DNA of 64,000 bases from Mycolicibacterium brumae (GCF_025215495.1 NZ_CP104302.1:2852001-2916000), one strand, 5' to 3'; shown: positions 24,631 to 35,224, numbered from the stretch's first letter. Made by a program: numbers and translations. The notes: a model not told the origin generated them from the sequence alone.

Positions 24631-25431
24631 TCAGCTGACGTTGGCGAATTCCCGGACCTTGCGGCCCACGGCGGTGGATTCGTGCCAGGTGGCCAGCTGG
24701 CTCAGCAGCCGGTCCGGCAGGATCGCGCCGGGGTTGGCGGCCGGCGCGCTGGTGTCGGCGTAGACGATCGAGGCCGGCAGCGGCTGCACGGTCGCCAGCG
24801 CGACGGCGGCGGCGACCTGCGGGACGGCCGGATCGTGCTGGTGGGCCAGCGCCTGCGCCTCCGGGGAGTCCTCGGCGGCCTCCAGGAAGTCGCCGGTGAC
24901 GACGGTGCACGCGACACCGCGGCGGCTGATCTCCGGACGCATGGCGTAGAGGTCGGACTCGTCGTCGCGCTTGCTGGCCAGGATGGGCTCGTAGCCCTTC
25001 AGCACACCCTTGTTCGGGTAGAAGTGCGCCTGGTTGCTGGTGACGAACACGATCCGCGAGCCGGGGGCCATCAGCTCCAGGGCGGCGGCGACGAACTTGC
25101 GCTGCGCGTCGCGCTTGGCGGCCTTGGCGTCGGCGGACACCGGGACCGCGGTGGCGTTGAGCACCAGGGTGTCGATGTGGCCGAACTGGCGGCGGATGTC
25201 GTCGGTCATCGCGGAGACGGAGTCGCCGTCGAGGATGTCGGTCTCCAGGGCGCGGGCCTCTCCGCCGGCGCCGCGGATGTCGGCGACGACGGCGTCGGCG
25301 TCATCCCGGTTGTCCCGGTAGGCGACGATGACCTGCGCGCCGTTCTGCGCGAGCTGGCGTGCGACCTCGGCGCCGAGTCCGCAGGATGCGCCAGTGACCA
25401 GCGCGACCTGCGGCTGAGTGTCTGTGTGCAT
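24631..25431 (-). CDS. Short-chain dehydrogenase/reductase, 266 aa
   Basis: It has a TGASCGLGAEVARQL cofactor loop near residue 13, an AYRDN segment after strand 2 and VLNATAVPV in place of the usual NNAG. A VFVTSNQAHF segment carries the catalytic Ser, but the YxxxK motif is replaced by YEPILASKRDDE, so the Tyr-Lys spacing is unusual (Y-x6-K). It may be an atypical SDR. ATG 25431 is preceded by GAAAGG. The upstream extension to 25548 was rejected as non-homologous. Confidence 0.75.
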   Translation of the reverse strand: MHTDTQPQVALVTGASCGLGAEVARQLAQNGAQVIVAYRDNRDDADAVVADIRGAGGEARALETDILDGDSVSAMTDDIRRQFGHIDTLVLNATAVPVSADAKAAKRDAQRKFVAAALELMAPGSRIVFVTSNQAHFYPNKGVLKGYEPILASKRDDESDLYAMRPEISRRGVACTVVTGDFLEAAEDSPEAQALAHQHDPAVPQVAAAVALATVQPLPASIVYADTSAPAANPGAILPDRLLSQLATWHESTAVGRKVREFANVS

Positions 25432-25644
25432 ATCGCGACCTTTCGCTTGGGTTACGCCCTGTGCGAGGAACTCCGGCTCGGGTGGCCGGGGAGCTTCGGC
25501 GGGTATGCCAGCCAAGAGTACACGAAAATTAAGATTCTTAAGAGCCATCCTTAGATAACAATGTGGTCAAGCGTTTCGCGGCCGGAAAACCGCTGCGCAG
25601 ACCCGGTTGCGCCGCCGCTTGTGCCCATGGTCACAATGGTCGGC

Positions 25645-26436
25645 ATGACCGTCCCACGCCGCGTGCGCGAAGAGCAGGAACTGAAGCCCTACCAGGTCGA
25701 ACTGCTGAAGCTGCAACGCTGCCTCGAGGACGAGAACCGCCGAATGATCGTGCTGTTCGAGGGCCGCGACGCCGCGGGTAAGGGCGGCACCATCCGTCGG
25801 GTCACCCGCTACATGAATGAGAAGCACTACCGTGTCGTCGCCCTGGGCAAGCCCACCGAGGAGCAGCGCAGTCAGTGGTACTTCCAGCGCTACGTCGCCC
25901 AGTTCCCCACCGGCGGGGAGATGGTGCTGTTCGACCGCTCGTGGTACAACCGCGCGATGGTGGAGCCGGTGTTCGGCTTCTGCACCGACGAGGAGCACCG
26001 CAACTTCCTCAAGGGTGTGGTCGGGTTCGAGAAGGACCTGGTGCGTCAGGGCACCATCCTGGTGAAGCTGTATTTCAGCGTCACCAAGGAGGAGCAGGCC
26101 CGCCGGTTCGAGCGTCGTCGCGATGACCCGCTGCGGCAGTGGAAGCTCTCGGAGATCGATGTCCAGGCTCAAGAGCACTGGGACGACTTCACCGACGCGA
26201 AGTACCAGATGCTGCGTCGCACCAGCACCAATGACGCCCCGTGGACGATCATCCGCTCGGAGAACAAGCACTCCGCCCGGCTCAACGCGTTCCGCGTCAT
26301 CCTCAACGCGGTGAACTATTCGGGCCGCGGGGACGACGTCGATTTCGTGCCGGATCCCAACATCGTCATCCCGGCCGCCCAGGAACTCGCTTTGATGGAC
26401 GCCGACCGCATCCGCAGCGGCAAGTTCACCGGATGA
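25645..26436 (+). CDS. ppk2: Polyphosphate kinase 2
   Basis: This 263-residue P-loop kinase has Walker A EGRDAAGKGGTI, followed by FDRSWYNRAMVEPVFGF (the PPK2 lid/Walker B block), KLYFSVTKEEQARRFERRRDDP and WKLSEIDVQAQEHWDDF. Family members transfer phosphate between polyphosphate and nucleoside di- or monophosphates. The single-domain layout and this sequence are typical of PPK2 class I (ADP/GDP). Starts at 25627 and 25636 are in frame too. None has a strong ribosome binding site. Confidence 0.92.
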   Translation: MTVPRRVREEQELKPYQVELLKLQRCLEDENRRMIVLFEGRDAAGKGGTIRRVTRYMNEKHYRVVALGKPTEEQRSQWYFQRYVAQFPTGGEMVLFDRSWYNRAMVEPVFGFCTDEEHRNFLKGVVGFEKDLVRQGTILVKLYFSVTKEEQARRFERRRDDPLRQWKLSEIDVQAQEHWDDFTDAKYQMLRRTSTNDAPWTIIRSENKHSARLNAFRVILNAVNYSGRGDDVDFVPDPNIVIPAAQELALMDADRIRSGKFTG

Positions 26437-26487
26437 CTCGACGAGCAAGCGAGGAAGAGGTCAGCCGCAACACCACCGGGCAGCGCC

Positions 26488-27153
26488 TCAGCAGGGCCCG
26501 GCGGGCTCCCAGGTCATCATGACCCGGTCCATGCCGTCCTCGTCGAGGGCCGGCACCGGCAGCGCGCCCTGATCGGTCCGGGCGCGCATGCCGTCGAGCA
26601 GCATCGCGACGTAGCGTCGCCACAGCTGCGGGTCCACTTCACCGGCGAACTCGCTGACGGTGCCGACCAACAGCGCGAAGATCGGGGTGTCCGCCGACTC
26701 CACCCCGACGCGCAGATAGCCGTCGTCCTGGGCGCGCTCGACGAGCCGACGCACCACCGGCACCAGCCGGTCACGCGCCTCGCGGACCCGCTCGCCGCCG
26801 TAGGCCTTGCTGAACACGATCTCGCGGGAGGCCCGGTCGGTGGCGGTGCGCTCGCACATCTGCCACACGTAGCAGACAAATCCGTCCCAGGAGTTCTCCG
26901 CGGCCAGCGCCGCCTCGCCCAGCGCCGTGAGTTTGTCGAGCACGTCGGCGTAGATCGCCTCGATGAGCTCGGCCTTGGTCGGGAAGCGCCGGTAGACGGT
27001 GCCGACGCCGACGCCGGCGTGCTTGGCGACGTCGTTGAGGTTGGGTTCCAGGCCCTTGGCCGCGAACAGGTCGCGCGCGGCGTCGATGATGCGCTGCCGG
27101 TTCTTCTCGGCGTCGCGGCGCAGCGGGCGACCGAAGTCGGGACAGGGCTTCAC
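26488..27153 (-). CDS. TetR-family transcriptional regulator, 221 aa
   Basis: The N-terminal HTH is clear: KNRQRIIDAARDLFAAKGLEPNLNDVAKHAGVGVGTVYRRFPTKAEL with the TVYRRF recognition helix. The C-terminal ligand domain is of the TetR_C type common in actinobacteria. GTG 27153 was selected because residues before it overlap the promoter. The gene is divergent from mmpS-mmpL with 135 bp between starts, so it most likely represses that pair and itself. Confidence 0.88.
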   Translation of the reverse strand: MKPCPDFGRPLRRDAEKNRQRIIDAARDLFAAKGLEPNLNDVAKHAGVGVGTVYRRFPTKAELIEAIYADVLDKLTALGEAALAAENSWDGFVCYVWQMCERTATDRASREIVFSKAYGGERVREARDRLVPVVRRLVERAQDDGYLRVGVESADTPIFALLVGTVSEFAGEVDPQLWRRYVAMLLDGMRARTDQGALPVPALDEDGMDRVMMTWEPAGPC

Positions 27154-27179
27154 GAGCAGAAGTGTAACCAGGGCAACTC

Positions 27180-27214
27180 TTAACCGGATTGACCTCATCC
27201 ACTTATCGGGTTAG
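27180..27214. promoter_or_regulatory. Imperfect inverted repeat, candidate TetR operator
   Basis: TTAACCGGAT (27180-27189) and ATCGGGTTAG (27205-27214) are inverted copies matching at 8 of 10 positions with a 15-bp gap. They lie in the divergent region between the TetR regulator and mmpS. Confidence 0.4.
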
Positions 27215-27288
27215 TTTTTCCCGGAGACAGCTGTCGACACGCTGTCACCGCGTCGCCACCCATGTGAGACCTGCTGAAAGGCCTTTCC

Positions 27289-27714
27289 GTGATCGGTTTG
27301 CTCCGACGTACGTGGCTGCCGATCCTGATCGTGGTGGCGGTGACCGCCGGCGGGCTGGCGGTGTTCAACCTGCGCAAAGTGTTCGGCGCGCACCCCGTGA
27401 TCGTCACCGAGATCACCTCCGACAACGCCGAGGACTTCAACCCCACCGTGGTGACCTACGAGGTCTACGGCACCGGGAGTCTCGGCGTCATCAACTACAT
27501 GGACCTCGACGGCGTGCCGCAACGCGCCGAGGACGTGCCGCTGCCCTGGACGCTCACGCTGAGCACCACCCTGCCGTCGGTGCAGCCCAACATCATGGCC
27601 TCCAGTGACGGCGACCAGATCAACTGCCGGGTGACCGTCGACGACGAGGTCAAAGACGAGAGGACGGCGACCGGATTGAACGCCCAGACCTTCTGCTACG
27701 TGAAGGCAGCATGA
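27289..27714 (+). CDS. mmpS: MmpS-family accessory protein
   Basis: The 141-residue protein has a single N-terminal transmembrane helix (about 8-26) and a periplasmic domain with [21 protein letters not shown] and a paired-Cys C-terminus (CRVTVDD...FCYVKAA), all typical of MmpS proteins. GTG 27289 follows GAAAGG. It overlaps mmpL by 4 bp. MmpS works with its MmpL partner in exporting lipids or siderophores to the mycobacterial envelope, and several such pairs also export drugs. Confidence 0.92.
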   Translation: MIGLLRRTWLPILIVVAVTAGGLAVFNLRKVFGAHPVIVTEITSDNAEDFNPTVVTYEVYGTGSLGVINYMDLDGVPQRAEDVPLPWTLTLSTTLPSVQPNIMASSDGDQINCRVTVDDEVKDERTATGLNAQTFCYVKAA

Positions 27715-30578
27715 CCGCCCCCGCCGTGCACGCCGCGCACAAGGAACACACCGGCCTGCCCCGACTGATCCGCACGCTGGCACTGCCGATCATCCTGGGC
27801 TGGATCGTCATCGTCGCGATGCTCAACACGCTGGTCCCCCAGCTCGAGGTCGTCGGCAAGATGCGCGCGGTGTCGATGAGCCCCAACGACGCGCCGTCGA
27901 TGATCGCGGTCAAGGAAGTCGGCAAGGTCTTCCAGGAGTACGACACCTCCAGTTCGGTGATGATCGTGCTCGAAGGCGACGAGCCGCTGGGCCTGGACGC
28001 GCACGTCTTCTACGACCAGATGGTCCGCGACCTGCGCGCCGACACCAAGCACGTGCAGCACGTGCAGGACTTCTGGGGCGACACCCTGACCGCCAAGGGC
28101 GCCCAGAGCCGCGACGGCCACGCCGCCTACGTGCAGGTCTACATCTCCGGCGACCAGGGCGAGACACTGGCCAACGAATCGGTGGAGACGGTCCGCCAGA
28201 TCGCCACCGAACGCGAAAAGCCCGACGGGCTCAACGTTTTCGTGACCGGGTCGGCGGCCACCAGCCACGACCAGAACCTCGTCGGCGACGCCAGCATGCG
28301 CACCATCGAAGGGGTGACCTTCCTGGTCATCACCATCATGCTGCTGCTGGTCTACCGCTCCGTGGTGACGACGCTCGTCGTGCTGGCGATGGTGGTGGTC
28401 TCCCTCGCCGGCGCCCGCGGCGTGGTGGCCTTCCTCGGCTACAACGAGCTGTTCGGCCTGACGACGTTCGCCTCCAACATGTTGGTGACGCTGGCGATCG
28501 CGGCGTCCACCGACTACGCGATCTTCCTGATAGGCCGATATCAGGAGGCCAGACGCAACGGCGAGGACAAGAAGTCGGCGTTCTTCACGATGTATCACGG
28601 CACCGCGCACGTGGTGCTGGCCTCCGGGCTGACCATCGCCGGCGCGACGTTATGCCTGCACTTCACCCGGCTGCCGTACTTCCAGACCATGGGCATCCCG
28701 CTGTCGATCGGCATGGTGGTCGTGGTCGTGATCGCCCTGACGCTGGGGCCGGCGGTGATCACCGTGGTCACCCGGTTCGGGAAGATCCTGGAGCCCAAGC
28801 GAAGTGGCCGCTCGGCGCTGTGGCACAAGGTCGGCACCGCGACGGTGCGCTGGCCCGGCGCGATCCTGGTCTGCGCGATCGTCGCGTCGCTGATCGGCCT
28901 GCTGGCGCTGCCCGGCTACCACACCAGCTACAACGACCGGATCTACCTGCCAAAGGACACCCCGGCCAACCTCGGGTACGACGCCGCGTTCCGGCACTTC
29001 TCGCAGGCCAAGATGAACCCGGACCTGATGATGATCGAGATGGACCGGGATCTGCGGAACCCGGCGGACTTCCTGGTCATCGACAAGATCGCCAAGGCGC
29101 TGCGCAACGTGCACGGCATCGCGCAGGTGCAGACCATCACCCGGCCCGACGGCGACCCGATCAAGCACTCCACGCTGGCCTACACGGTCGGTCAGAGCGG
29201 CAGCGCTCAGATCATGAACAACGACTACGCGCAGGCCAACCTGGACAACCTGCTGCAGCAGGCCGACGACCTGCAGTCGAGCATTGACGCGATGACCGAG
29301 ATGATGAGCATCCAGGATGAGCTGGCCGCGGTGTCGCAGCGGATGTCCGACAAGATGAATGTCACGTCCGAGGACATGAACGACACCCGCGATCACCTGG
29401 CCGATTTCGACGACTTCTTCCGCCCGATCCGCAACTACCTGTACTGGGAGCCGCACTGCGCGAACATCCCGGTGTGCTGGTCGATGCGATCGATCTTCGA
29501 CACGCTCGACGGAATCGACACCCTGGCGGGTGATTTCGAGGACATCGTGCCCGAGATGCAGAAGATGGCGGCGTTGATGCCGCGGATGGTCGCGGTGATG
29601 CCGGCGCAGATCACCTCGCTGAAGAACCAGAAGAAGACCCTGCTGACGCAGTACCAGATCCAGAAGGCGCAGCAGGATCAGGCGATGGCGATGCAGGAGA
29701 ACGCCACCGCGATGGGCGAGGCGTTCGACACCGCCAAGAACGACGACACGTTCTACCTGCCGCCGGAGGCGTTCGAGACCGCCGACTTCCAGCGCGGACT
29801 GAAGCTGTTCCTGTCGCCGGACGGACATGCCGTGCGGTTCACCATCATTCACCAGGGTGACCCGCTGACCCCGGAGGGCACTTCGCGGATCGAGCCGCTG
29901 AAGGTCGCCGCGGCGGACGCCATCAAGGGCACGCCGTTCGAGGGCGCGAAGATCTATCTGGGTGGCAGTTCGGCGACCTACAACGACATGCAGATCGGCG
30001 CGAACTACGACCTGCTGGTGGTCGCCGCCGCGGCGCTGGTGCTGATCTTCGTGATCATGCTGGTGCTGACCCGGGCGGTGGTCGCCTCGGCGGTGATCGT
30101 CGGGACGGTGGTGCTCTCGCTGGCCTCGGCGTTCGGATTGTCAGTTCTGTTGTGGCAGCACATCATCGGCATTCCGCTGCACTGGATGGTGATGCCGATG
30201 TCGGTGATCGTGTTGCTGGCCGTCGGCGCGGACTACAACCTGCTATTGGTGTCCCGGATCAAGGAGGAGATCGGCGCGGGCCTGAACACCGGCATCATCC
30301 GGGCAATGGTCGGCACCGGCTCGGTGGTCACCGCCGCCGGTCTGGTGTTCGCGTTCACCATGATGTCGATGTCGGTCAGCAACCTGGTCACCATCGGCCA
30401 GGTCGGCACCACGATCGGCCTGGGTCTGCTGTTCGACACGCTGGTGGTGCGCTCGCTGATGACGCCATCCATCGCGACCCTGCTGGGCCGCTGGTTCTGG
30501 TGGCCCCAGCACGTGCGGCAACGCCCCCTGCCCCAGCCGTGGCCGAAGCCGCGGGAGGTTGAGGAGGCCGCGGTTTAG
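27711..30578 (+). CDS. mmpL: MMPL-family RND transporter
   Basis: At 955 residues it has the full RND layout: one N-terminal helix, a porter domain, a cluster of helices (about 205-370), a second porter domain with a long coiled coil (about 480-700), and the final helices (about 760-945). Conserved motifs [19 protein letters not shown] and [15 protein letters not shown] carry the Asp-Tyr pairs of the proton relay. The ATGA overlap with mmpS and the divergent TetR gene suggest an inducible export system. The cargo cannot be told from sequence. Confidence 0.95.
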   Translation: MTAPAVHAAHKEHTGLPRLIRTLALPIILGWIVIVAMLNTLVPQLEVVGKMRAVSMSPNDAPSMIAVKEVGKVFQEYDTSSSVMIVLEGDEPLGLDAHVFYDQMVRDLRADTKHVQHVQDFWGDTLTAKGAQSRDGHAAYVQVYISGDQGETLANESVETVRQIATEREKPDGLNVFVTGSAATSHDQNLVGDASMRTIEGVTFLVITIMLLLVYRSVVTTLVVLAMVVVSLAGARGVVAFLGYNELFGLTTFASNMLVTLAIAASTDYAIFLIGRYQEARRNGEDKKSAFFTMYHGTAHVVLASGLTIAGATLCLHFTRLPYFQTMGIPLSIGMVVVVVIALTLGPAVITVVTRFGKILEPKRSGRSALWHKVGTATVRWPGAILVCAIVASLIGLLALPGYHTSYNDRIYLPKDTPANLGYDAAFRHFSQAKMNPDLMMIEMDRDLRNPADFLVIDKIAKALRNVHGIAQVQTITRPDGDPIKHSTLAYTVGQSGSAQIMNNDYAQANLDNLLQQADDLQSSIDAMTEMMSIQDELAAVSQRMSDKMNVTSEDMNDTRDHLADFDDFFRPIRNYLYWEPHCANIPVCWSMRSIFDTLDGIDTLAGDFEDIVPEMQKMAALMPRMVAVMPAQITSLKNQKKTLLTQYQIQKAQQDQAMAMQENATAMGEAFDTAKNDDTFYLPPEAFETADFQRGLKLFLSPDGHAVRFTIIHQGDPLTPEGTSRIEPLKVAAADAIKGTPFEGAKIYLGGSSATYNDMQIGANYDLLVVAAAALVLIFVIMLVLTRAVVASAVIVGTVVLSLASAFGLSVLLWQHIIGIPLHWMVMPMSVIVLLAVGADYNLLLVSRIKEEIGAGLNTGIIRAMVGTGSVVTAAGLVFAFTMMSMSVSNLVTIGQVGTTIGLGLLFDTLVVRSLMTPSIATLLGRWFWWPQHVRQRPLPQPWPKPREVEEAAV

Positions 30579-30631
30579 CCGTACCCGCGGGATCATCTGC
30601 GAAGCTGTCCGGGTGGAAGGAACACACTGAG

Positions 30632-31618
30632 ATGGCCGACGTCGGAACCGAACTGCTCAGCAGGCTCGTCGAGAAGTTGATGATCGACGACGAGTGGATC
30701 ATCCCGCGCGCCCGCGGCTTCACCTGGTGGAGCTACCGACTCGCCCAGCACGTCGAGGTCGGGCAACCGGTCTCCGACGGCGCCCTCGACGTGTGCACGG
30801 TCCGGATCTGGACCGAGATCGTCCGCGACGCCGATCCCGCGACGAATCCGGCGGAGTTCCTCGGCCTCCTCAACACCCAAGCGACGCTGAACGCGCTGGT
30901 GTGGCATCCCGATAACGGTGCCATCGGCGACCACTGCACCGCCTACGTGCACAAGGACAATATCGACTGGCTGGCCGACCTGCTGGCCACCGCGGCGGTC
31001 ATCCAGAATGCCTCCGCGCACGGCCGGGCGCACGGGATCGCGCAAGCCTGCGGCGGCGCCCCTGCGGCGACCGTCCACCCGAAGTCCGGACCGCGGGCCG
31101 AGATGGACGAGATTCTGCAGATGCCCGCCCAGGTCCTCGCGCCGGCGGGACGCGAACCTTCCCAGTTCGCCGGCCCCGCCATGGCGAGCGTGGCCGATTT
31201 CCTCCACAAGCACGGCATCGTCGGGACCGCCAGCGACACCGAGATCAGTTGCCAGGTGGCGTTCGCCGAACCGCAGGTCGCTCAGGCCGAGGTTCCCGTA
31301 GCCGTCGTGCAGATCCTCACCGATGTCCCGCACCCGGAGGCCGGCAATGGCGCGCTCGTACTGCTGGCGCCGCCGGAGTCCGCGGTGATCGACGACCCGG
31401 CGGCGACGGCGAACGCGCTGAACCTGGCCGAAGCGAAGGGTCAGTCCGGGGTGCCGCTGCTCGGCGCGTGGTGCCCCTCGCCCATCGACCCGGACACCGC
31501 GATCGCCTATTGCAGCTTCCTGCCGAACATGGTCGCCACGGCTGGTTCTGACCAGTTGGAGAAGCAGGTTCTCTTTGCGCGGAACCGGTCGATGTTCGCG
31601 TCGCAGTGGCTCGACTGA
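30632..31618 (+). CDS. Hypothetical protein, 328 aa
   Basis: ATG 30632 is preceded by GGAAGGA. The protein is soluble and has two similar-sized halves. The first half begins with a segment (LMIDDEWIIPRARGFTWWSYRLAQHVEV) that recalls YbjN/type III chaperone-like folds often found in actinobacterial secretion loci, but I cannot confirm this. There is no signal peptide. It follows mmpL by 53 bp and could be read through from it. Confidence 0.65.
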   Translation: MADVGTELLSRLVEKLMIDDEWIIPRARGFTWWSYRLAQHVEVGQPVSDGALDVCTVRIWTEIVRDADPATNPAEFLGLLNTQATLNALVWHPDNGAIGDHCTAYVHKDNIDWLADLLATAAVIQNASAHGRAHGIAQACGGAPAATVHPKSGPRAEMDEILQMPAQVLAPAGREPSQFAGPAMASVADFLHKHGIVGTASDTEISCQVAFAEPQVAQAEVPVAVVQILTDVPHPEAGNGALVLLAPPESAVIDDPAATANALNLAEAKGQSGVPLLGAWCPSPIDPDTAIAYCSFLPNMVATAGSDQLEKQVLFARNRSMFASQWLD

Positions 31619-31633
31619 GTCAACTGCGCGGTG

Positions 31634-32041
31634 TCAGCCGCCGAACGGCGGGGTGACCCGGTCGGCCTCGACCGTGACGATGATGCGCTTCTGCGTGTCG
31701 CCGCCGTAGTTCGCGTACGGAGCGCCGGTGTACTTGTGCGCGATTTCGTCGATGCTCTCGGCGCCACCCTCGGTGGTCATGGACACCGCGCGACCGCGCA
31801 CGCCGTAGTAGCGGGTCAGATCGTCGGGGTCGACGACATTCAACGCGATCCGGGGTTCCCGGGCGAGGTTCCGCGCCTTCTGCATGCCCTCGACGATATT
31901 GAGCACGACGTGCTCGCCGTCGGTGTGCACCCAGGTCTCGGTGAGCTGCGGCGCGCCGTCCGGCATCAGCGTCGCCACGAAACATGGGGCCGGCCTGCGC
32001 AACAGGTCGATCAGCCCGTCGGGAAGTGGTTGTTGGGTCAT
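31634..32041 (-). CDS. PPOX-class FMN/F420-binding oxidoreductase, 135 aa
   Basis: It has the split-barrel fold of pyridoxamine-phosphate-oxidase-like proteins: LLRRPAPCFVATLMPDGAPQLTETWVHTDG, then NIVEGMQKARNLAREPRIALNVVDPDD and YVGVRG-like YYGVRGRAVSMTTEGG. The short length and RNLAREPR block fit the F420-dependent mycobacterial subgroup. Convergent with the 328-aa gene (15 bp between stops). Confidence 0.85.
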   Translation of the reverse strand: MTQQPLPDGLIDLLRRPAPCFVATLMPDGAPQLTETWVHTDGEHVVLNIVEGMQKARNLAREPRIALNVVDPDDLTRYYGVRGRAVSMTTEGGAESIDEIAHKYTGAPYANYGGDTQKRIIVTVEADRVTPPFGG

Positions 32042-32144
32042 CGGCTGTCTCCTCGTGCTGACCGTTCTTGGCCACAGATTCGCACATGAAGCTGGCAGTC
32101 CCCCTGTGCGGGCTTCTTCTCGCGGGCGGTGGCATCATCGGGTC

Positions 32145-32588
32145 ATGAGCACCGACGAGCGCGTCGTCTCGGCGACCCGGCTGATCCGAGCCGATCCCGT
32201 CACCATCTTCGAGTTGATCGCCGATCCCGCCCAACAGCCACGCTGGGATGGCAACGACAACCTGAGCACCGCCCCCGATGGCCAGCGGGTGCGGGCCGTC
32301 GGCGACGTCTTCACCATGACGCTGACCAATGGCCATGTGCGGGAGAACCACATCGTCGAATTCGAGGAAGGCAGGCTGATCGCCTGGCGTCCGTCACCGG
32401 TCGACGCTCCGCAGCCTGGTCATCTGTGGCGCTGGGAACTCCGGCCGGTCGATGGCGGCGCCGAGGTGACCCACACCTACGACTGGACGCAGCTGACCGA
32501 CGAGTCCCGGTTCTCCCGCGCGCGGGCCACCACGTCCGAGAAGCTGGCCGCGTCCGTGGACCGACTGGCGGCAGTCGCCGAGGCGTGA
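32145..32588 (+). CDS. SRPBCC-family protein, 147 aa
   Basis: It starts MSTDERVVSATRLIRADPVTIFELIADPAQQPRWDG and continues with the strand pattern of polyketide-cyclase/dehydrase-like SRPBCC proteins (WRWELRPVDGGAEVTHTYDWTQ). The ATG at 32145 is favoured over the longer frame, which runs into the divergent PPOX gene. Ligand unknown. Confidence 0.8.
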   Translation: MSTDERVVSATRLIRADPVTIFELIADPAQQPRWDGNDNLSTAPDGQRVRAVGDVFTMTLTNGHVRENHIVEFEEGRLIAWRPSPVDAPQPGHLWRWELRPVDGGAEVTHTYDWTQLTDESRFSRARATTSEKLAASVDRLAAVAEA

Positions 32589-32984
32589 TCGGTCCGATCA
32601 TTCAGTCCGGGCCGAAACCACGCCGCCCAGTTCCTCGGGGCAGCGCACCTCGCTAACCGCCTCGAGTGCGGCGACTTCCGCGTTCCCTCTGCCCGATATT
32701 CATCTTCTGTCGTCACCGTACGACTTGACTACGACAAATCGATCTGAACAGCTCTGAACGGCTCGAATCCGACGCGGATCGCCCCCCGGCGACTACGTCT
32801 GCGTGGATGCACGCTCGTCACTGCGGGGACCCGGTTCACAAATAAAAAGATGCGGCGCCGCGCAACCGGTGCGACACTGGCTGGGCTGACAACCTCAGCG
32901 TCTCTGCGCCCCACCGTCGCGGCGCCACGTTCGAGTTCATCGCCTTGGCTCCGGCCGGGCGAGACGACTTCCGGAGTTTCGACC
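32589..32984. other. 396-bp intergenic region without a clear gene
   Basis: No credible reading frame was found. The region is locally AT-richer near 32840-32852. It could contain a promoter for the small Cys-rich ORF or the 354-aa protein. Confidence 0.5.
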
Positions 32985-33131
32985 ATGCCTTACCTGACGC
33001 GCATCTGCCGCAGCCCCGGCTGCACCGCCACCCCCGCCGAGGGAAGCCGCCGCTGCGAGTACCACGGCATCGCCCGGTATCCGGCCTACGGGGCCGCAGG
33101 CCAGTCTGGTTCGCACGGCTCCCAGTCCTGA
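32985..33131 (+). CDS. Possible Cys-rich zinc-binding peptide, 48 aa
   Basis: MPYLTRICRSPGCTATPAEGSRRCEYHGIAR carries C-x4-C-x9-C-x2-H, the small zinc knuckle seen at the N-terminus of phage and actinobacterial HNH nucleases, but no HNH domain follows. It ends in a Gly/Ser/Tyr tail. The ORF may be a remnant or an independent small protein. A CGGAGT site stands 9 nt upstream. Confidence 0.4.
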   Translation: MPYLTRICRSPGCTATPAEGSRRCEYHGIARYPAYGAAGQSGSHGSQS

Positions 33132-33176
33132 CGAGGCTCCGGGGTCGCGACAGCATCTGTCTGCGACGATCACTCG

Positions 33177-34241
33177 GTGAATCGATTCGTCACCGCCGGG
33201 CTGCGCCGGGCCGCAACCATGGCCCTGAAAGTGCTCGACGACGCCGACGCCGCGTCGCAGCGCCCGTTCGCCGAACCGGAGATCCTGGCGCCCAATCTGG
33301 ATTCCCGCCGGTTCGGCTGGACCCACTACGGCGTGATGATTCCGGACCTACCCGAGCCGCACCGGTTCCTCAGCGTCATGTCACTGATCGGCGCGACGGG
33401 CGCGCTGGCGTTCGACACCGACCATGCGCTGCCCGGCCCGCCGCGGCGCACCGCCGCCGTGGTGGCCGGGACCGCCGCCTCCCATCCGGGCCACTTCGGC
33501 GCCTACCTGTTCGGCGATGACTTCACCGCCACCAGCGACGGCTCAGACCTGCGCTTCGGCGATGACCTGCGGCTGACCGGCCGCTACCCACATTTCCGGC
33601 TCACCGGCACACCCGGCGGAGTCGACGTCGATCTGAAGTTGACCTGCAGCGACACCGCGACGTGGTTCTTCCACTCCGCGGTGTACAAACATTTGGGCCT
33701 GCTCACCGAGTACCGCGGAACCCTGACCGCCACCGAGACCATCGAGGTCGAGGGGTTGTGCTCATTCGAGTACGCCGCCTGCCCCAGCCCGTACCTGGCG
33801 CGGAAGTCACCGCTACCGCCGAAAAGCAAAGCCCCGCTGGACTATTTCGTCTATCAGATCGTCAACCTCGACGCCGAAAATCAGGTCCTGCTCAGCCAGT
33901 ACTGCTTCGGCGGGGTACCGCTGTTCACCATCGCCTATCACCGGGCACGACACGGCCGGTCGACAACCTTCCGCGATGTCCGCTTCGACGTGACCGCGGT
34001 GCGAGACACACCCGAGGCCACCCCGTACGGCATCCCGATGCCGGTGCCGGCGGCCACCCGCTTCCAGGTCCGCGACGACGCGGGTCAGGTGTGGCTCGAT
34101 CTGCACGCCACCATGGACTCCCCGTTCACCTACGGGCTGGGTTCGGGGTTCGTTACCGGATTTTCTCACCAATCCCGTTGGCGCGGTGCGGAAGTAGCCG
34201 GCCGCGGTTACCTGGAGTACATCGACCGACGAGCGCGGTGA
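33177..34241 (+). CDS. Uncharacterised 354-aa protein (DUF6670-like)
   Basis: GTG 33177 starts a soluble, beta-rich protein. Notable blocks are FGWTHYGVMIPDLPEPHRFLSVMSLIGATGALAFD, FGDDFTATSDG and LTGRYPHFRLTGTPGGVDVDLKLT, the latter resembling the lipocalin-like AttH/carotenoid-hydratase fold in which a two-barrel protein binds a lipid. I associate this pattern with DUF6670 but cannot verify that here. No catalytic motif is evident. Confidence 0.65.
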   Translation: MNRFVTAGLRRAATMALKVLDDADAASQRPFAEPEILAPNLDSRRFGWTHYGVMIPDLPEPHRFLSVMSLIGATGALAFDTDHALPGPPRRTAAVVAGTAASHPGHFGAYLFGDDFTATSDGSDLRFGDDLRLTGRYPHFRLTGTPGGVDVDLKLTCSDTATWFFHSAVYKHLGLLTEYRGTLTATETIEVEGLCSFEYAACPSPYLARKSPLPPKSKAPLDYFVYQIVNLDAENQVLLSQYCFGGVPLFTIAYHRARHGRSTTFRDVRFDVTAVRDTPEATPYGIPMPVPAATRFQVRDDAGQVWLDLHATMDSPFTYGLGSGFVTGFSHQSRWRGAEVAGRGYLEYIDRRAR

Positions 34242-34255
34242 GCGCCCGCCGTAGT

Positions 34256-35224
34256 TCACGAAGCCCGGGACGAGACGATCCGATCGGCCAGGTCGGCGAG
34301 CCCGGCGGCGTCCATGCCCGGCCAACCGTGCAGGATCTCCATCCATTCCACCGGAACCGCTGAAACGCCATAGGCCGCGCCCAGCAGTCCCCCGGCGATC
34401 GCCGCCACCGTGTCGGTGTCGTGCCCACCGCGAACGGCCGACTCCAAACCCGACTTCAGGTGATTGCCGCCGGCATCCAGAGTTGTGGCGATGGCCGACC
34501 ATGCGCCTTGCAGGGCGTGCACAACCCACCCGTTCTTGGTGAAGTCCGCCGGCCGGGATCGCTCGGCGACATCCAGGCGCTCCGACCACAGCTCACGCCG
34601 GTCGCTATCGATGCGACCCAGTCCGATGCGCGCGTCGATTTCACCCGTGAGGACGCCATGTCGTATCGCCAGACACCACAGCACGCACGCGTCGCCCGCT
34701 TCGGGGTCGAAGTGCGTCAGCTCGCCCACCACCCGGGCAGCCTCGACCAGGCCGACCTCATCGCTCAGATAGGCCAGAGCGACGGGCGCAGTCCGCATGA
34801 GCGATCCGTTGCCGCCGCTGCGGCCGGCCCGGTCATGGTGCTCGGCGGCCGCCTGCCGCGCAGACGCCGCTCCGATTCCAGCGTGCGCCGACGCGGACAG
34901 CACCGAACGGGTCTGAATGCCAACGTCTTTGGCGCTGCGGGACCATCCGTGCCAACGCCGCACAATCCGGTCCAGTTCTGCGTCGTCGAGCAGATCGGCG
35001 CCGGTGGCGGCCACCTCGGCGATCGCGATGGCCATCGACGTGTCGTCGGTCCACTCCCCCGGAGCGAACGGCCCGATGCCACCGCCGATCATGGCGATCG
35101 GGTAGTCATCCGGGCGTGGCGGACCGAACTCGTATCCGGCGCCCAGCGCGTCGCCGGCCGCTGTTCCCAGCAGGACGCCCACCGCGCGATCACGCTGGTC
35201 CGCAGTCAGGATTCTGTCGTACAT
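34256..35224 (-). CDS. ADP-ribosylglycohydrolase family protein, 322 aa
   Basis: Metal-binding motifs of the DraG/ARH fold are complete: GTAAGDALGAGYEFG, GEWTDDTSMAIAIAE and the C-terminal GGHDTDTVAAIAGGLLGAAYG. The enzyme removes ADP-ribose from proteins or small molecules with two Mg ions. ATG 35224 is preceded by AAGGGGGAAG. The open frame before it runs through the divergent gene. It is not near a recognisable ADP-ribosyltransferase. Confidence 0.9.
   Translation of the reverse strand: MYDRILTADQRDRAVGVLLGTAAGDALGAGYEFGPPRPDDYPIAMIGGGIGPFAPGEWTDDTSMAIAIAEVAATGADLLDDAELDRIVRRWHGWSRSAKDVGIQTRSVLSASAHAGIGAASARQAAAEHHDRAGRSGGNGSLMRTAPVALAYLSDEVGLVEAARVVGELTHFDPEAGDACVLWCLAIRHGVLTGEIDARIGLGRIDSDRRELWSERLDVAERSRPADFTKNGWVVHALQGAWSAIATTLDAGGNHLKSGLESAVRGGHDTDTVAAIAGGLLGAAYGVSAVPVEWMEILHGWPGMDAAGLADLADRIVSSRAS

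Noticed and set aside
26426..26487. Terminator between ppk2 and the TetR gene
   Set aside because: No stable hairpin with flanking U-run was seen by eye.
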